Below, piece by piece: positions 43,497 through 51,856 of a DNA stretch of 64,000 bases (positions are counted from its first letter, which is position 1; each line of letters starts with the position of its first letter). Location of the stretch: NCBI GenBank assembly GCA_031292355.1, contig JARLHI010000061.1, forward strand, positions 124,001 to 188,000. The letters run 5' to 3'. The notes below the pieces were generated by a model. That model saw only the letters and a list, made by a program, of their open reading frames with translations, did no database searches and had not been told where the DNA came from. The translations under genes were made by a program, and so were the position numbers. Source of the DNA: Candidatus Obscuribacterales bacterium. GTDB lineage: Bacteria > Cyanobacteriota > Vampirovibrionia > Obscuribacterales > Obscuribacteraceae.

Positions 43497-44024
43497 TCAG
43501 ACGGACGAGTGCGTTCCGTCGGAAGGGTTAACGTTCACCACGATATGCGTCTTCAGGTCGCCGACAAGGGCAGCCGCCGCACAGTTCGCGCTGCGAGAGC
43601 AGGAGCCACAACGAGTGGACTGAGCCGCCGCAAATTCGATCAGCCGCTCCAGGGAGCAAAACTGGTAGGACAAATTTGCCGCCGATACGCGAATGAGCTC
43701 GCACTTTGCGCTCTTTTCAGCAAGGAGTTTAAGAGCGACGACGGGCGGATAAACATTCTCGGCGCGTACAACCAAGACGCACAGCCCAATCGTCTCGAAG
43801 GTTTTGAGCACGGCGTTGAATTCGTCGATGCTGAACGAATCGGGGTGCAGCACGATCTTCGCGGTCAAATGAACATCAGTCGCGTCGACACCTACCAGGA
43901 AGACGACGCCGAGGGCATCGCTCTGTTTGTTAAGAAACGCCAACGCCTGATCGATTTGCAAGCGAAGTTCCCGCACGGCACAGCTGTATTCATTGGCGAA
44001 GCGAAGCTGAGGGGTCTGACACAT
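43497..44024 (-). CDS. Unknown protein with Cys-rich C-terminus
   Basis: A 175-residue protein starting MCQTPQLRFANEYS. Residues 40-110 show alternating hydrophobic strands (GVVFLVGVDATDVHLTAKIV, IGLCVLVVRAENV). Near the C-terminus RCGSCSRSANC gives a small Cys cluster. GGAG lies six bases before the ATG at 44024, supporting this strand over the opposite frame. First gene of the four-gene run (44024 down to 41686). Confidence 0.65.
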   Translation of the reverse strand: MCQTPQLRFANEYSCAVRELRLQIDQALAFLNKQSDALGVVFLVGVDATDVHLTAKIVLHPDSFSIDEFNAVLKTFETIGLCVLVVRAENVYPPVVALKLLAEKSAKCELIRVSAANLSYQFCSLERLIEFAAAQSTRCGSCSRSANCAAAALVGDLKTHIVVNVNPSDGTHSSV

Positions 44025-44362
44025 GGTGATCTCCACGAATTGACAGAACATTGTCGATAGCGAAGGGTAGTCCTTGACTAAGCACAAGAAAAGTACTTAG
44101 GCAAAGGTCGAAAGCGTAGTGCGTGTTTGAAGTAAGAGTAAAAAGAAGCCTGTTAAATTTGAAAACTGAAGATATCTGAGTGTTATCAAAATAAATGGAT
44201 TCAGAACAAGTATCTGTCGCGTTGTATTGCGCAAACTAACCACCACTATCGAATGAACTAGCGTTATACAGGGGGGAAACACGCTATGAAGACCTAGCGC
44301 GGGCTCGGTTAGGTTCACTCGCGGCTACGTGAGAGAATTACATCGAACGAATTTCCTCAACA

Positions 44363-44539
44363 TTGAAAAAGCTCAGCGCTCTTGCATTAAAGCGATTTGT
44401 AAAACTATTGCTTTGCTTCCTTGTCTTGTCGCAGCATGCGGCACTCTGCAAGGATGTGCCGAATACTGCAAATTTAAATCCAACCCAACTTTCGAATGCA
44501 GAGCAACGACTCAGTCTTGATGAAGCGTTCGTTCCCTAG
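44363..44539 (+). pseudogene. 58-codon frame with signal peptide, possibly remnant of an exported protein
   Basis: Read from TTG 44363 it gives a basic start (KKLSALALKRF), a hydrophobic stretch (VKLLLCFLVLSQHAAL) and then KDVPNTANLNPTQLSNAEQR followed by LSLDEA. The last segment looks like the first residues of mature TolC-family proteins, where LTLDEA opens the fold, but the frame stops four residues later. It lacks a good ribosome binding site. It is either a truncated gene or a chance frame. Confidence 0.3.
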
Positions 44540-44652
44540 CAGCGAGTTGCTAACTGCAAACTAGCTAACTAGCGTCATTTGCTGAAAAAGACCAAAAGCA
44601 GCAAAAATGGTCAAATAAATAGAAGGGTCATTCATATTCTCCAAATCAGCTG

Positions 44653-44691
44653 AATGGGAAAGGACTAGCCAAAAGGCTGCCCCTTCCCATT
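44653..44691 (-). terminator. Hairpin after the Nudix hydrolase gene
   Basis: The arms AATGGGAA and TTCCCATT with inner AGCC/GGCT pairing around an AAAA loop lie 52 bases past the minus-strand stop at 44743. No strong T-run on that strand. Confidence 0.5.
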
Positions 44692-44742
44692 GATTTTCAC
44701 TTCGACGACAATGCGGACGACCTACGTTACTGCGTCCTGGAA

Positions 44743-45459
44743 TTAGAAATGATATCCAGCTACAGCAAGAGCTGCTAGCGAAAATCCGTCCTCGAAACTT
44801 CCATCTGAGACCAGTTGGCGCAGCTCGTTTTTGGAGAACATCCGCATTGCACCAATAAACTCCGCAGGTTCAGGGCTACTCGCACCAACCTCGGCTATTG
44901 ACGCGCGCACTACCGATTGCGCGTGCGCGAAGAACGTAGTACTCGCATTCACCTTGCCGCAAATATATGCGTCGGTGATTTCGAATCCCGCCTCCTCCTT
45001 TGCCTCCATTTTCGCAGTACGGATAATGTACTCGCTGAGATCCGTGCCTTGACCTAAAGGCGCAAGTCCCCTTGGAAGCTCCCAGTGCCACTGACCAAGC
45101 GATTCCAGAAGCTCTTCCCAGCGGTCTTCTTGAGTCAGGAGCCTGATATAGTCGCTATCACTAATCAGGCGGCCAGCGGTGAAGCGAAAGTTTCGAACTA
45201 ACCCTACTCGCTCTTCCGCCAAACAGACAACCACGGCCCCCGGATTCTCCACTAACAACACTTGGTCGTACAGATCTTGCTTTTCGGCACCGTCGACGGT
45301 GTCGAAAAGTTTCTGAACGACGATACGAATAGCTCCCCACCCCCTTTCATTTACTAGACCCTCAAGGGGAGCCGTAAGTGGCTTCCATCCGTTGATGGAT
45401 GTGCCTTTGTCTGTTTGACGAAAAGGGCGAACTGAACCCGGTCTGGCCGTTACTATCAT
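44743..45459 (-). CDS. Nudix hydrolase
   Basis: A 238-residue protein. The Nudix box lies at about 131-159 (GLAPLGQGTDLSEYII, then AKMEAKEEAGFE), with EAKEEAGF matching the catalytic RELxEExGU core except that Arg is Met. The preceding strand segment VGLVRNFRF and WHWELPRG are as in ADP-ribose-pyrophosphatase-like members. It probably hydrolyses a nucleoside diphosphate derivative. The N-terminal 60 residues are extra. AAGG lies nine bases before the ATG. It is a separate transcript from the serpin. Confidence 0.75.
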   Translation of the reverse strand: MIVTARPGSVRPFRQTDKGTSINGWKPLTAPLEGLVNERGWGAIRIVVQKLFDTVDGAEKQDLYDQVLLVENPGAVVVCLAEERVGLVRNFRFTAGRLISDSDYIRLLTQEDRWEELLESLGQWHWELPRGLAPLGQGTDLSEYIIRTAKMEAKEEAGFEITDAYICGKVNASTTFFAHAQSVVRASIAEVGASSPEPAEFIGAMRMFSKNELRQLVSDGSFEDGFSLAALAVAGYHF

Positions 45460-45571
45460 CTTCTAGCCTTTCGTTTATGTTCCCTGTCATAATAAGAAAA
45501 CGTCAACACAGCTTCGTGAATTGATGCCGTGACACGGGTATTGGTGCGCTCGTCAGTTAAATTGTTCGTGC

Positions 45572-45602
45572 CAGAGAAGGTGACACTGTGCCACCTCCTC
45601 TG
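45572..45602 (-). terminator. Hairpin after the serpin gene
   Basis: CAGAGAAGGTG pairs with CACCTCCTCTG with one mismatch, 25 bases after the serpin stop on the minus strand. Confidence 0.55.
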
Positions 45603-45627
45603 CATGATTTTTAACTAGATGCGAACA

Positions 45628-46749
45628 TCAATCGGGCGCGTTCACAACACCAATGAACAGTAAAGAGCCTGTGTGTTCGTCGTAGAGAGCAGCAACAAAC
45701 GGCCGATCGCAGCGCATCGTCCAAGGCATGGGCTTCGCACCCATGGCAACGAACCCCACCGAGGTGATGGCCGCCGCTTCGCCACCGTCCTCGTCAAATT
45801 TGGCGAAGGTTTTGTGTTTCACCTCGCTAATTTTGATACGGCCACCACCCATGCCGGAGAAGTCCGCGTTCGGCTCAAACGCGGTGTTCATACCAAGATT
45901 TTTCAAAGTGTCGTTGAGTTCAACGTCGTAATCGACCTTGAACCTCGGCAAGAAAATGGTTCCCTCCGACTCCCACTTCGTTTTTGCTAGGTTAGTAATC
46001 GTTTTCTCGGTCAGTCTCTGTACGAAGTCGTCAACGCTAACGCCAGCATTGGGCAGATAAACGTAAAGATTGATACGCTTGCTGTCGCCAAAGGGTAGCT
46101 TCACGGCCTGGAAGTTGGTCCCACTCAGGTGTGCCATGTCACCGCGGCGCTGCATCAATTGACATTTGACATCGCCTGCGGTGGCGTGAAAATCAGCTTC
46201 CCGCGTGAGCAATTTGTCGAATTTGACACTCCACTGCCCCTTGAAGTAAACGGCGTTCAAGAGGAACATGATATGGTCCGATGAAATCTTGTCGAGGATC
46301 GTCGGAATAAGCGTTTTTGTGTTGTCCGACGCCCATTGATTGATGGCATCCAGAGTAGCCGGCGCCGCGAAATCTGCGCTTGCAACCTGCGCATTGAAGC
46401 TCTTGCGATTTGTCTCGAGAAACTCCGGGCTGAATGTGACATTCTGATTGGCCCAGATCGCATTGGCGATCTGCAAATCGACCCCGAGTGCAGCATTGTC
46501 AGCCAGGTCGGCGAGCAGATTTGCATAGGAGAGATTGGTGGTCTCGAGCCCACCATAGTCAGGAAGCGACAGCCCCTGCAAAATCTCTTTCTGCGTGTCG
46601 CCACGCGCACCATTCATCGTCATTGCCAGCGCAATGCTCACGCTGATTGGCGAAATCAGAACGTTTTCACCTGTGTGCGTTTTGATTTCGTTCTTGAGCA
46701 GTCCGATACCGAAGGCTGTAGTTGGAGCTAGAACACGAATGCTTGTCAT
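45628..46749 (-). CDS. Serpin (serine protease inhibitor)
   Basis: A 373-residue serpin of usual length. Family signatures: GENVLISPISVSIALAMTMN (residues 28-47), FLLNAVYFKGQWSVKF, LPRFKVDYDVELNDTLKNLG, the hinge EDGGEAAAIT (320-329) before the reactive loop, and DRPFVAALYDEHTGSLLFIG at the end. Small hinge residues point to an inhibitory rather than silent serpin. Aligning the hinge puts Met336-Gly337 at P1-P1', which would suit elastase- or subtilisin-like targets. No signal peptide is seen, so it acts inside the cell. AAGGAC lies eight bases before ATG 46749. Confidence 0.92.
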   Translation of the reverse strand: MTSIRVLAPTTAFGIGLLKNEIKTHTGENVLISPISVSIALAMTMNGARGDTQKEILQGLSLPDYGGLETTNLSYANLLADLADNAALGVDLQIANAIWANQNVTFSPEFLETNRKSFNAQVASADFAAPATLDAINQWASDNTKTLIPTILDKISSDHIMFLLNAVYFKGQWSVKFDKLLTREADFHATAGDVKCQLMQRRGDMAHLSGTNFQAVKLPFGDSKRINLYVYLPNAGVSVDDFVQRLTEKTITNLAKTKWESEGTIFLPRFKVDYDVELNDTLKNLGMNTAFEPNADFSGMGGGRIKISEVKHKTFAKFDEDGGEAAAITSVGFVAMGAKPMPWTMRCDRPFVAALYDEHTGSLLFIGVVNAPD

Positions 46750-47081
46750 TTTGACGTCCTTCTTTAACCTGACAGATTTGAAAAAAAGCACGGGAGTCAG
46801 GACGCTCCTGTACTCGCGACGCACTATCGCGCCATTACGACAGCTACTTGAGACGAAAAATAATTCCACCTCAAGCGATCCTGCATATTTAATCTCAATG
46901 TTTTAGAAGAGCGATCTCTCGTTCAACGTCCTCAATTTGGCGTGGAAGAAAGTTTGGCCGCCGCGAAATGACGCCGTTGTTGGGTTGGATGACGAATTTG
47001 CACTCTGGATGCTGGGCCTGCTCCTGTTGCAACAACGCCTAAACGCCACCACATACGTCACCGCCCAGATCGCTCATCAGA
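46750..47081. other. Intergenic region with a stop-interrupted frame
   Basis: The promoter of the serpin must lie here. On the minus strand a frame from ATG 47077 to a stop at 46895 carries one TAG at codon 13; after it the product reads ALLQQEQAQHPECKFVIQPN and later PRQIEDVEREIALLKH. It starts four bases after the upstream gene's stop. All three frames are open in parts, so coding is uncertain. Confidence 0.35.
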
Positions 47082-47525
47082 CTAAGAGTTCTGTTGAGGG
47101 GGCAGCTTACTGGCGTCCCAGCAGACATCGACGGAAAAGCCGTCAAGCAACCTCTTGCCAGTGTTTTCGTGAGCCAGAAATGACTTGATCGAGTTGTTGT
47201 ATTGGTTCACAGACCAAAGGCAGAGCGACACTGCGACGCGGGCGTCAGCTTCGAGTTTCAAACGAGTCCTGCGCACCCAGAAGTTATCCTTGGTGCCGTC
47301 GGGATTGGACTTCTCGAAGCTGGCGACGACCTGGCGATTGTTCTGGGCGGTCTGCGCCTGAGTGCGAATGGAGGCGTCCAGGTTGAAGAAGTAGTTGTAC
47401 TCGGAGGTTTCTGCCGAGTTGTAGATCACAATAGCGCACCAGCAAATCGCTGCTGCGAAGAGCACAAACCAGAGACTGCCAGTGCCTGGACGTCGTCGAA
47501 TCTTCTCGGAAGTGAACTTGCTCAT
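47082..47525 (-). CDS. Unknown single-span membrane protein
   Basis: A 147-residue protein with a basic N-terminus (MSKFTSEKIRRRPGTG) and one membrane helix (LWFVLFAAAICWCAIVIY, residues 18-35). The rest, about 110 residues, is predicted outside the membrane with two Cys (SLCLW, VDVCWDA) that could pair. No family is recognised. AGGAG lies six bases before the ATG. Confidence 0.65.
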   Translation of the reverse strand: MSKFTSEKIRRRPGTGSLWFVLFAAAICWCAIVIYNSAETSEYNYFFNLDASIRTQAQTAQNNRQVVASFEKSNPDGTKDNFWVRRTRLKLEADARVAVSLCLWSVNQYNNSIKSFLAHENTGKRLLDGFSVDVCWDASKLPPQQNS

Positions 47526-48677
47526 TGTAGCTCCTGATGAAAGTTGACTCGCGGTTGTTTATCTCGTGCAGACTTCGTGTAGAGTTCTTCGTCGACGCCG
47601 AATTACTCGATGTAAATATGGCGCACAAAAGGAAATCGGGCAATCGACAGACCCGCACAGCGATTTCGTTCGGTTACGATATTTTTTGAGTTTTCCGATG
47701 GGATGGTTGTAATTTTCTCTTGGTCATGACAGATGGAAGTAGAAGTATCTTTATTTTCAATGTTTACTAGGTAGATAACCACAGTAATAAAGAAACTAGT
47801 ATCGGATCTGAGTACACTCAATGTCGCACCGCTTGCGTTGGTCTGACAAAAATCAAACGAATTGGTCTGCTGCTCCAGAGACTGGGATATCCAAAATGTT
47901 CTTCGTTCGACAGATAACAGGGTAGAAGAACGGTGGCGCTCGATGGCACCATATGTAATGGCGCGCAATGAACTAAATAATCGACTCGGCTTGAAGCAGC
48001 CTGTCCCCTGTTTCGCTTTGGAGCGTCCTAGCTTCACTCGCGCTAGCGACTTTTTGGGCAGAACTATTTCTGCGGTAAGACCAAGCAGTGGCAAGCCCCA
48101 AATCGCTGAAATAATAGGCGAACAAACCTTTGGCAAACTCATCGATCAGAGGCTTGGCGCCGGTCTGAAAGGTACCGTCTTAAAGGCGACTACCTTCCGC
48201 TATTTCTCTCCTCGAGAGGAGTAGTTGGGGTCTGGAAAGCAAAATCGTCTGACGCCAGACATCAAGTAATTCAGCCAAAAGATGCTTGGTGCGTTGTGAA
48301 GAGACCTAGCTTCATTCGCAGAAGCGACGGCTTTTGCAGGCGATCAGACCAAAGCGTGGATTTTTTATCAATCCAACATCAACTTTGCGAGCATAAAATC
48401 AGACACTTTTATCGCTCACCCATGGGACAAGTACGATGAGAGCGATAGTTTTCAACTTTATCAATTGCCTACATGTACGTTTTATTGTTACGACAGGGTA
48501 CTGTTTTCATTTCCCAATTCTCTGAGCCGTAACACACGAAGTAATACCTAGTAGCTCTCAATCTGTTTTTTCCTACACAGCAACTATGGCTATGAGACTT
48601 GGTTTGTGAGCGTCCAGTGGAATGATTGAGCTAGACCATCCACCTTGATGTTGTGATTTCATCAAAAGGAGACTGAC
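47526..48677. other. 1.15-kb region without a supported gene
   Basis: Both strands have frames of over 100 codons here but none has a ribosome binding site or recognisable product. The plus-strand frame ending at 48224 (last residues SGKPQIAEIIGEQTFGKLID, then TTFRYFSPREE) looks most protein-like and may be a decayed gene. Two imperfect copies of CCTAGCTTCA(C/T)TCGC, with AGCGAC after, occur near 48027 and 48304. Long stretches after 48360 are AT-rich and look non-coding. Confidence 0.4.
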
Positions 48678-49034
48678 ATGGTGAAAGTTCTTGATGCGAA
48701 CAAGTTTTCAACTCGATTGATCGACCGCAGCACCTGGGCATCTCTTGTGCCCCAAAAAGTCATTGAAATCACCGAGCACTGCCCTGGGCTCAAGGAGCGC
48801 GAACGAGCCATCCTCATCTACACACAAGACTCAGACGGACGCATGGTCCAGATGCTCAAAACTTATCCTGGTTCAGAGACTTTGGGCGCCGAAACCAACT
48901 TCCATTTCGACTCGCTGCGCTACTTCTCACCTGCCCCCTCTCGTGATACCGCGTTTGGCTGGTGGGCTAACCGAGTGGGACTGCCAAACGATGTTCTGCG
49001 CAACTTTATCTTGAACCATGCTCCGGCAGGTTAA
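48678..49034 (+). CDS. Unknown small protein
   Basis: A 118-residue soluble protein with no recognised domain. It has a basic N-terminal half (VLDANKFSTRLIDRSTW) and ends in a helix (DVLRNFILNHAPAG). AAAAGGAG six bases before the ATG is a strong site. First of a series of GC-rich plus-strand genes, each with its own spacing of 100 bp or more. Confidence 0.7.
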   Translation: MVKVLDANKFSTRLIDRSTWASLVPQKVIEITEHCPGLKERERAILIYTQDSDGRMVQMLKTYPGSETLGAETNFHFDSLRYFSPAPSRDTAFGWWANRVGLPNDVLRNFILNHAPAG

Positions 49035-49050
49035 GGAACAAGCGTAGTCG

Positions 49051-49120
49051 CAACGAGGGATAACGCGGGCTAACTGGGCCATAATCCGCCCGCGTAGTTT
49101 GTTATTGCAGTGAAACCGAA
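49051..49120 (+). repeat. Intergenic hairpin element, copy 1 of 3
   Basis: CAACGAGGGATAACGCGGGC, then CCATAATCCGCCCGCGT, then TTGCAGTGAAA. ACGCGGGC and GCCCGCGT pair over eight bases. Near-identical copies lie at 49946-50012 and a looser one at 51082-51150, each between two genes. Confidence 0.7.
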
Positions 49121-49187
49121 GTGCCAGTGGCGAAGTAAGCATCATGCCTTAACCACAACGCCCATCATTGGGCAACAGGAGAGAACG

Positions 49188-49889
49188 ATGAAAGCGATAG
49201 ACGTAAAGGTTTCTTGTTTCTATTCAACGAGGTGGTACGAAAGCTACCGCGCAGAGCCTTCACGATTTCCGACGGCAGAAGCCGTGGGATACAGCAAAGG
49301 CATTCCGATCGATTTCGAACCCTATCCTCACATCGCCATTGGTGAAGAGTCGGGAAAAGACACCCATCTGGAGCGCTTCCCGGTGTACCCTGACTTTGAC
49401 GAGTCCATAGTCCGAACGGAACAGAGTCCGAAAATTCACTGTTCGGAGGCAAGTTTGCTCAGGATCGCAAATTCCGGCAAGCTGATGATCGTCCGCCCAC
49501 GGGATGATGCCGACAACAGGGCGCTTCTCCGCGTGCAGTATCCGGTGCGGCACGACGACAGAGAAGAGTTTCACTACTCAGCTCTTTCTGGCGTGCGCCA
49601 GCTGGCATTTGGGACCACTACTATTGACGCTACAGGGCACCACAGTTCGACACGCTTTCCTCGGCCGGACAACCGCCTGGACAAAGTGAGGTTGCTGGTT
49701 GTGGAGCCCGGTTCACGTTTCGAAGTATGCGTAAATCACAACCAGTTCCACGGCTGGAAGGAAACAGCCAGGCACATCATCGTCTGGACTGGCAAGGAGA
49801 TCCGGCTTCTCGACGTCGAGCAAGACAGAAGGGAATTCGCCGATCAATTGTATACAAGCTGTATTGAGCCTGAAGGTGTGCTGATTTAG
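49188..49889 (+). CDS. Unknown protein
   Basis: A 233-residue soluble protein beginning MKAIDVKVSCFYSTRWYESY. Beta-rich with many aromatic residues (DREEFHYSALSGVRQLAFGT, HIIVWTGKEIRLLDVE). No domain recognised. AGGAGAGAACG immediately precedes the ATG; the longer frame from 49110 is rejected. It is bracketed by two copies of the same hairpin element. Confidence 0.7.
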   Translation: MKAIDVKVSCFYSTRWYESYRAEPSRFPTAEAVGYSKGIPIDFEPYPHIAIGEESGKDTHLERFPVYPDFDESIVRTEQSPKIHCSEASLLRIANSGKLMIVRPRDDADNRALLRVQYPVRHDDREEFHYSALSGVRQLAFGTTTIDATGHHSSTRFPRPDNRLDKVRLLVVEPGSRFEVCVNHNQFHGWKETARHIIVWTGKEIRLLDVEQDRREFADQLYTSCIEPEGVLI

Positions 49890-49945
49890 CAGAACGGCTC
49901 AGTCTATTCGAAGCGCCTTTTACGGTCTCATTACAAGCACATAAT

Positions 49946-50012
49946 CAACGAAGGATAACGCGGGCTGGTTGTACCATAATCCGCCCGCGTGGTGTTTCTT
50001 GCAGTGAAATTG
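49946..50012 (+). repeat. Intergenic hairpin element, copy 2 of 3
   Basis: CAACGAAGGATAACGCGGGC, then CCATAATCCGCCCGCGT, then CTTGCAGTGAAATTG. The stem is the same as in copy 1; the differences are mostly in the loop and the spacer after the stem. It ends 21 bases before the next gene's ATG. Confidence 0.7.
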
Positions 50013-50033
50013 AAAACAAATCGGAGAAACAAC

Positions 50034-51044
50034 ATGTGCCTGAGCAACAATCGCTACCCGGAAGCCCGCGTCGACTTCAATGATACTATCCTCCTCGGTC
50101 TGGAGATGGCTGACGGCAGCCATGTCGTTGGATACTACAACAAAGTGACCGCGCGCAATGCAGCAAAAGCCGCCAAAAATCAGGACTTCGGCTGGAAGGT
50201 CGGCGCTGCGGAAATAGAAGGCGACTTCGGTTGGCACGTCAAAGAATCAGTCCCTCCCACCGGCAACGCCATGCTCATCGCCATCCCTGCCGAGCCCGGC
50301 ACGGTCTCTGCGAAGAACCTGATTCCGGTCGCAAAGTATCCACACTTTATGGAGGACTACAAGAAGGCGGTCGCCCCTAAGCCGCGTGTCCTGCGGGATA
50401 ACCCCAGCAACAGCTCATTCGGCGCCTCCAAGGGCATGCCAAAGGTGGTAAAGGGCTTCGACAACGGCACCTACGATGTGGTGCTCTCGCCCTCGGCAAA
50501 GGCTATCCTTACGGTCATCAATCAGATCGACAAGGACAAGCGTCCACAAGTGAATGAGATGCTCTACTCACAGCTCGACTTGCTCTATCCGGACTTCACC
50601 TTCGTGCTGTTCTGCTTCGCAGAAGAGGACAAGGAGCGCTCTGGCTGCGCCTTGATCAAATATACGCCGCGCAAGGGCTCCGAGCACCTGCTTTACCTTC
50701 CGGGTCTCGACGGCCATAACGGCACTGTGGAGACCGGCGAGGTAGAGCTGAACCACACGCTCGTCATCGGCTCTTACCGCATGCCCTCGTGCTTTGGCGA
50801 ACAAGTCATCTTCAGAGACCTCAACTTTCTCGCCGACCATCGCGACTTCCCCAACCAGGTGATTGGCAAGATCGTCACCAAGGGAACGAGGGCACCCCAG
50901 GGTGATTTTCTTTTCCTGCTGGAAGATGTGCGCAAAGGCAAGTTCCGTTGCAAGCGTCAGCTGCCTCCAGGCTGGGCCAGCGTCTTCGGTAGCAATGGCG
51001 TGTCCCTAACCCCGTTCTTCATCCACAAGGACGAACAGGGCTAA
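50034..51044 (+). CDS. Unknown protein
   Basis: A 336-residue soluble protein with no recognised family. Sequence is even in composition, with strands such as DTILLGLEMADGSHVVGYYN and YPDFTFVLFCFAEEDKERSG, and a Pro-rich linker around residues 105-135. Start ATG 50034 because GGAG lies eight bases upstream. Hairpin elements lie before and after it. Confidence 0.7.
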   Translation: MCLSNNRYPEARVDFNDTILLGLEMADGSHVVGYYNKVTARNAAKAAKNQDFGWKVGAAEIEGDFGWHVKESVPPTGNAMLIAIPAEPGTVSAKNLIPVAKYPHFMEDYKKAVAPKPRVLRDNPSNSSFGASKGMPKVVKGFDNGTYDVVLSPSAKAILTVINQIDKDKRPQVNEMLYSQLDLLYPDFTFVLFCFAEEDKERSGCALIKYTPRKGSEHLLYLPGLDGHNGTVETGEVELNHTLVIGSYRMPSCFGEQVIFRDLNFLADHRDFPNQVIGKIVTKGTRAPQGDFLFLLEDVRKGKFRCKRQLPPGWASVFGSNGVSLTPFFIHKDEQG

Positions 51045-51081
51045 GAATGGGCTGAGGCGTCGCCAGTAATGCCTATCGCAG

Positions 51082-51150
51082 CAGACCACGCGGACTGATT
51101 GGGACAGAATCCGCCCGCGGGAGTCTACCTTCTCGACAGTGACATGAAAA
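51082..51150 (+). repeat. Intergenic hairpin element, copy 3 of 3 (diverged)
   Basis: CACGCGGACTGATTGGGACA, then GAATCCGCCCGCGG, then CGACAGTGACATG. One arm has changed (GCGGAC), which weakens the stem, but loop, 3' arm and tail follow copies 1 and 2. Confidence 0.55.
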
Positions 51151-51316
51151 CAAGTCAAATCAATCTCCATTTCTTCTCTTAAACAGGGCACCGCTTTGGT
51201 AGCGCGTCCGAATCTTGATCATCGCGACTCGGACCTCACAAAGTCTGTCATTCTGATTTTGAGCGCTCTCGTCGAGGATAGCTGCATCGGTGTTAACACA
51301 TCAAGATCCGCACGAC

Positions 51317-51404
51317 TAGAACATTAGATAGAGGTGGAGACTTGCTCCGACAGTGCTGCTCCGCCTCTATTCATTTTTTTCAAATATAATAATAGACCGG
51401 TCTA
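51317..51404 (+). repeat. Terminator plus palindrome repeat, copy 1
   Basis: TAGAACATTAGATAGAGGTG, then GTGCTGCTCCGCCTCTATTC, a T-run, and the palindrome TAGACCGGTCTA. It matches 54016-54106 along its length. The hairpin (51328-51370) and T-run look like a working terminator, but no gene ends directly upstream. Confidence 0.7.
51328..51380 (+). terminator. Rho-independent terminator
   Basis: ATAGAGGTGGAG pairs with CTCCGCCTCTAT (one G-U pair), followed by seven T residues. Confidence 0.75.
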
Positions 51405-51856
51405 ACAAATCAATGTCCGTGCCTCTGCTCTAACTGCGCCATATTACAGATGCATGATCGGAAGCACTGCGCAAGCGTACGCCATAATCCCCTAGGAACA
51501 TTCAAATCCTTCAGCGGCGAATTTGTGATACCAGTTACAGTATCAATCATCACGACATCAAGAATCCTGGGATTTATACGCGTGCACATAACTGTGCTAA
51601 GGGTATTTGTATAGAGATCTAAATAAAGCTTAGATAGTCTTGTATAAGAGACACAATTTTAAGTAGTTTCAGAATCTACAAAAACAATAATTCTTTCTGA
51701 GAACTAAACCCACCTACACCGGCTTTCCACATCACTAGAACATCTACTTTCTGTCTCAAAACAGTTTGTGGATTCATGCCAGTTGAAACCTTTCGACCAT
51801 CAGGTTTTCTTTCCACCTGTACCGTCGACTCACATCAGCAAGGAAAGACGAAAGAC

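Larger units (their letters stand above)
44025..44742. other. Intergenic region with promoter-like motif and a hairpin
   Basis: On the minus strand near 44262-44279 there is TTTCCCCCCTGTATAACGC, similar to a sequence near 17923-17940 upstream of the Nudix gene; TATAAC would be the -10 box. A short TTG-started frame (44363-44539) and a hairpin (44653-44691) are listed separately. No other feature seen. Confidence 0.45.
51045..51856. other. Repeat-bearing region without a supported gene
   Basis: It holds hairpin element copy 3 (51082-51150) and the terminator/palindrome repeat (51317-51404). Just before the latter, GTTAACACATCAAGATCCGC resembles the last codons of the gene at 53692-54018, so a 3' gene fragment may have been copied with its terminator. 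From 51405 to 51776 I see only AT-rich sequence. Confidence 0.5.

Noticed and set aside
43467-44060. A 197-codon plus-strand frame
   Set aside because: The minus-strand gene here has GGAG at the right distance and a regular strand/helix pattern; the plus frame does not.
47603-48142. A 179-codon minus-strand frame
   Set aside because: No start signal and no recognisable product; composition is like non-coding sequence.
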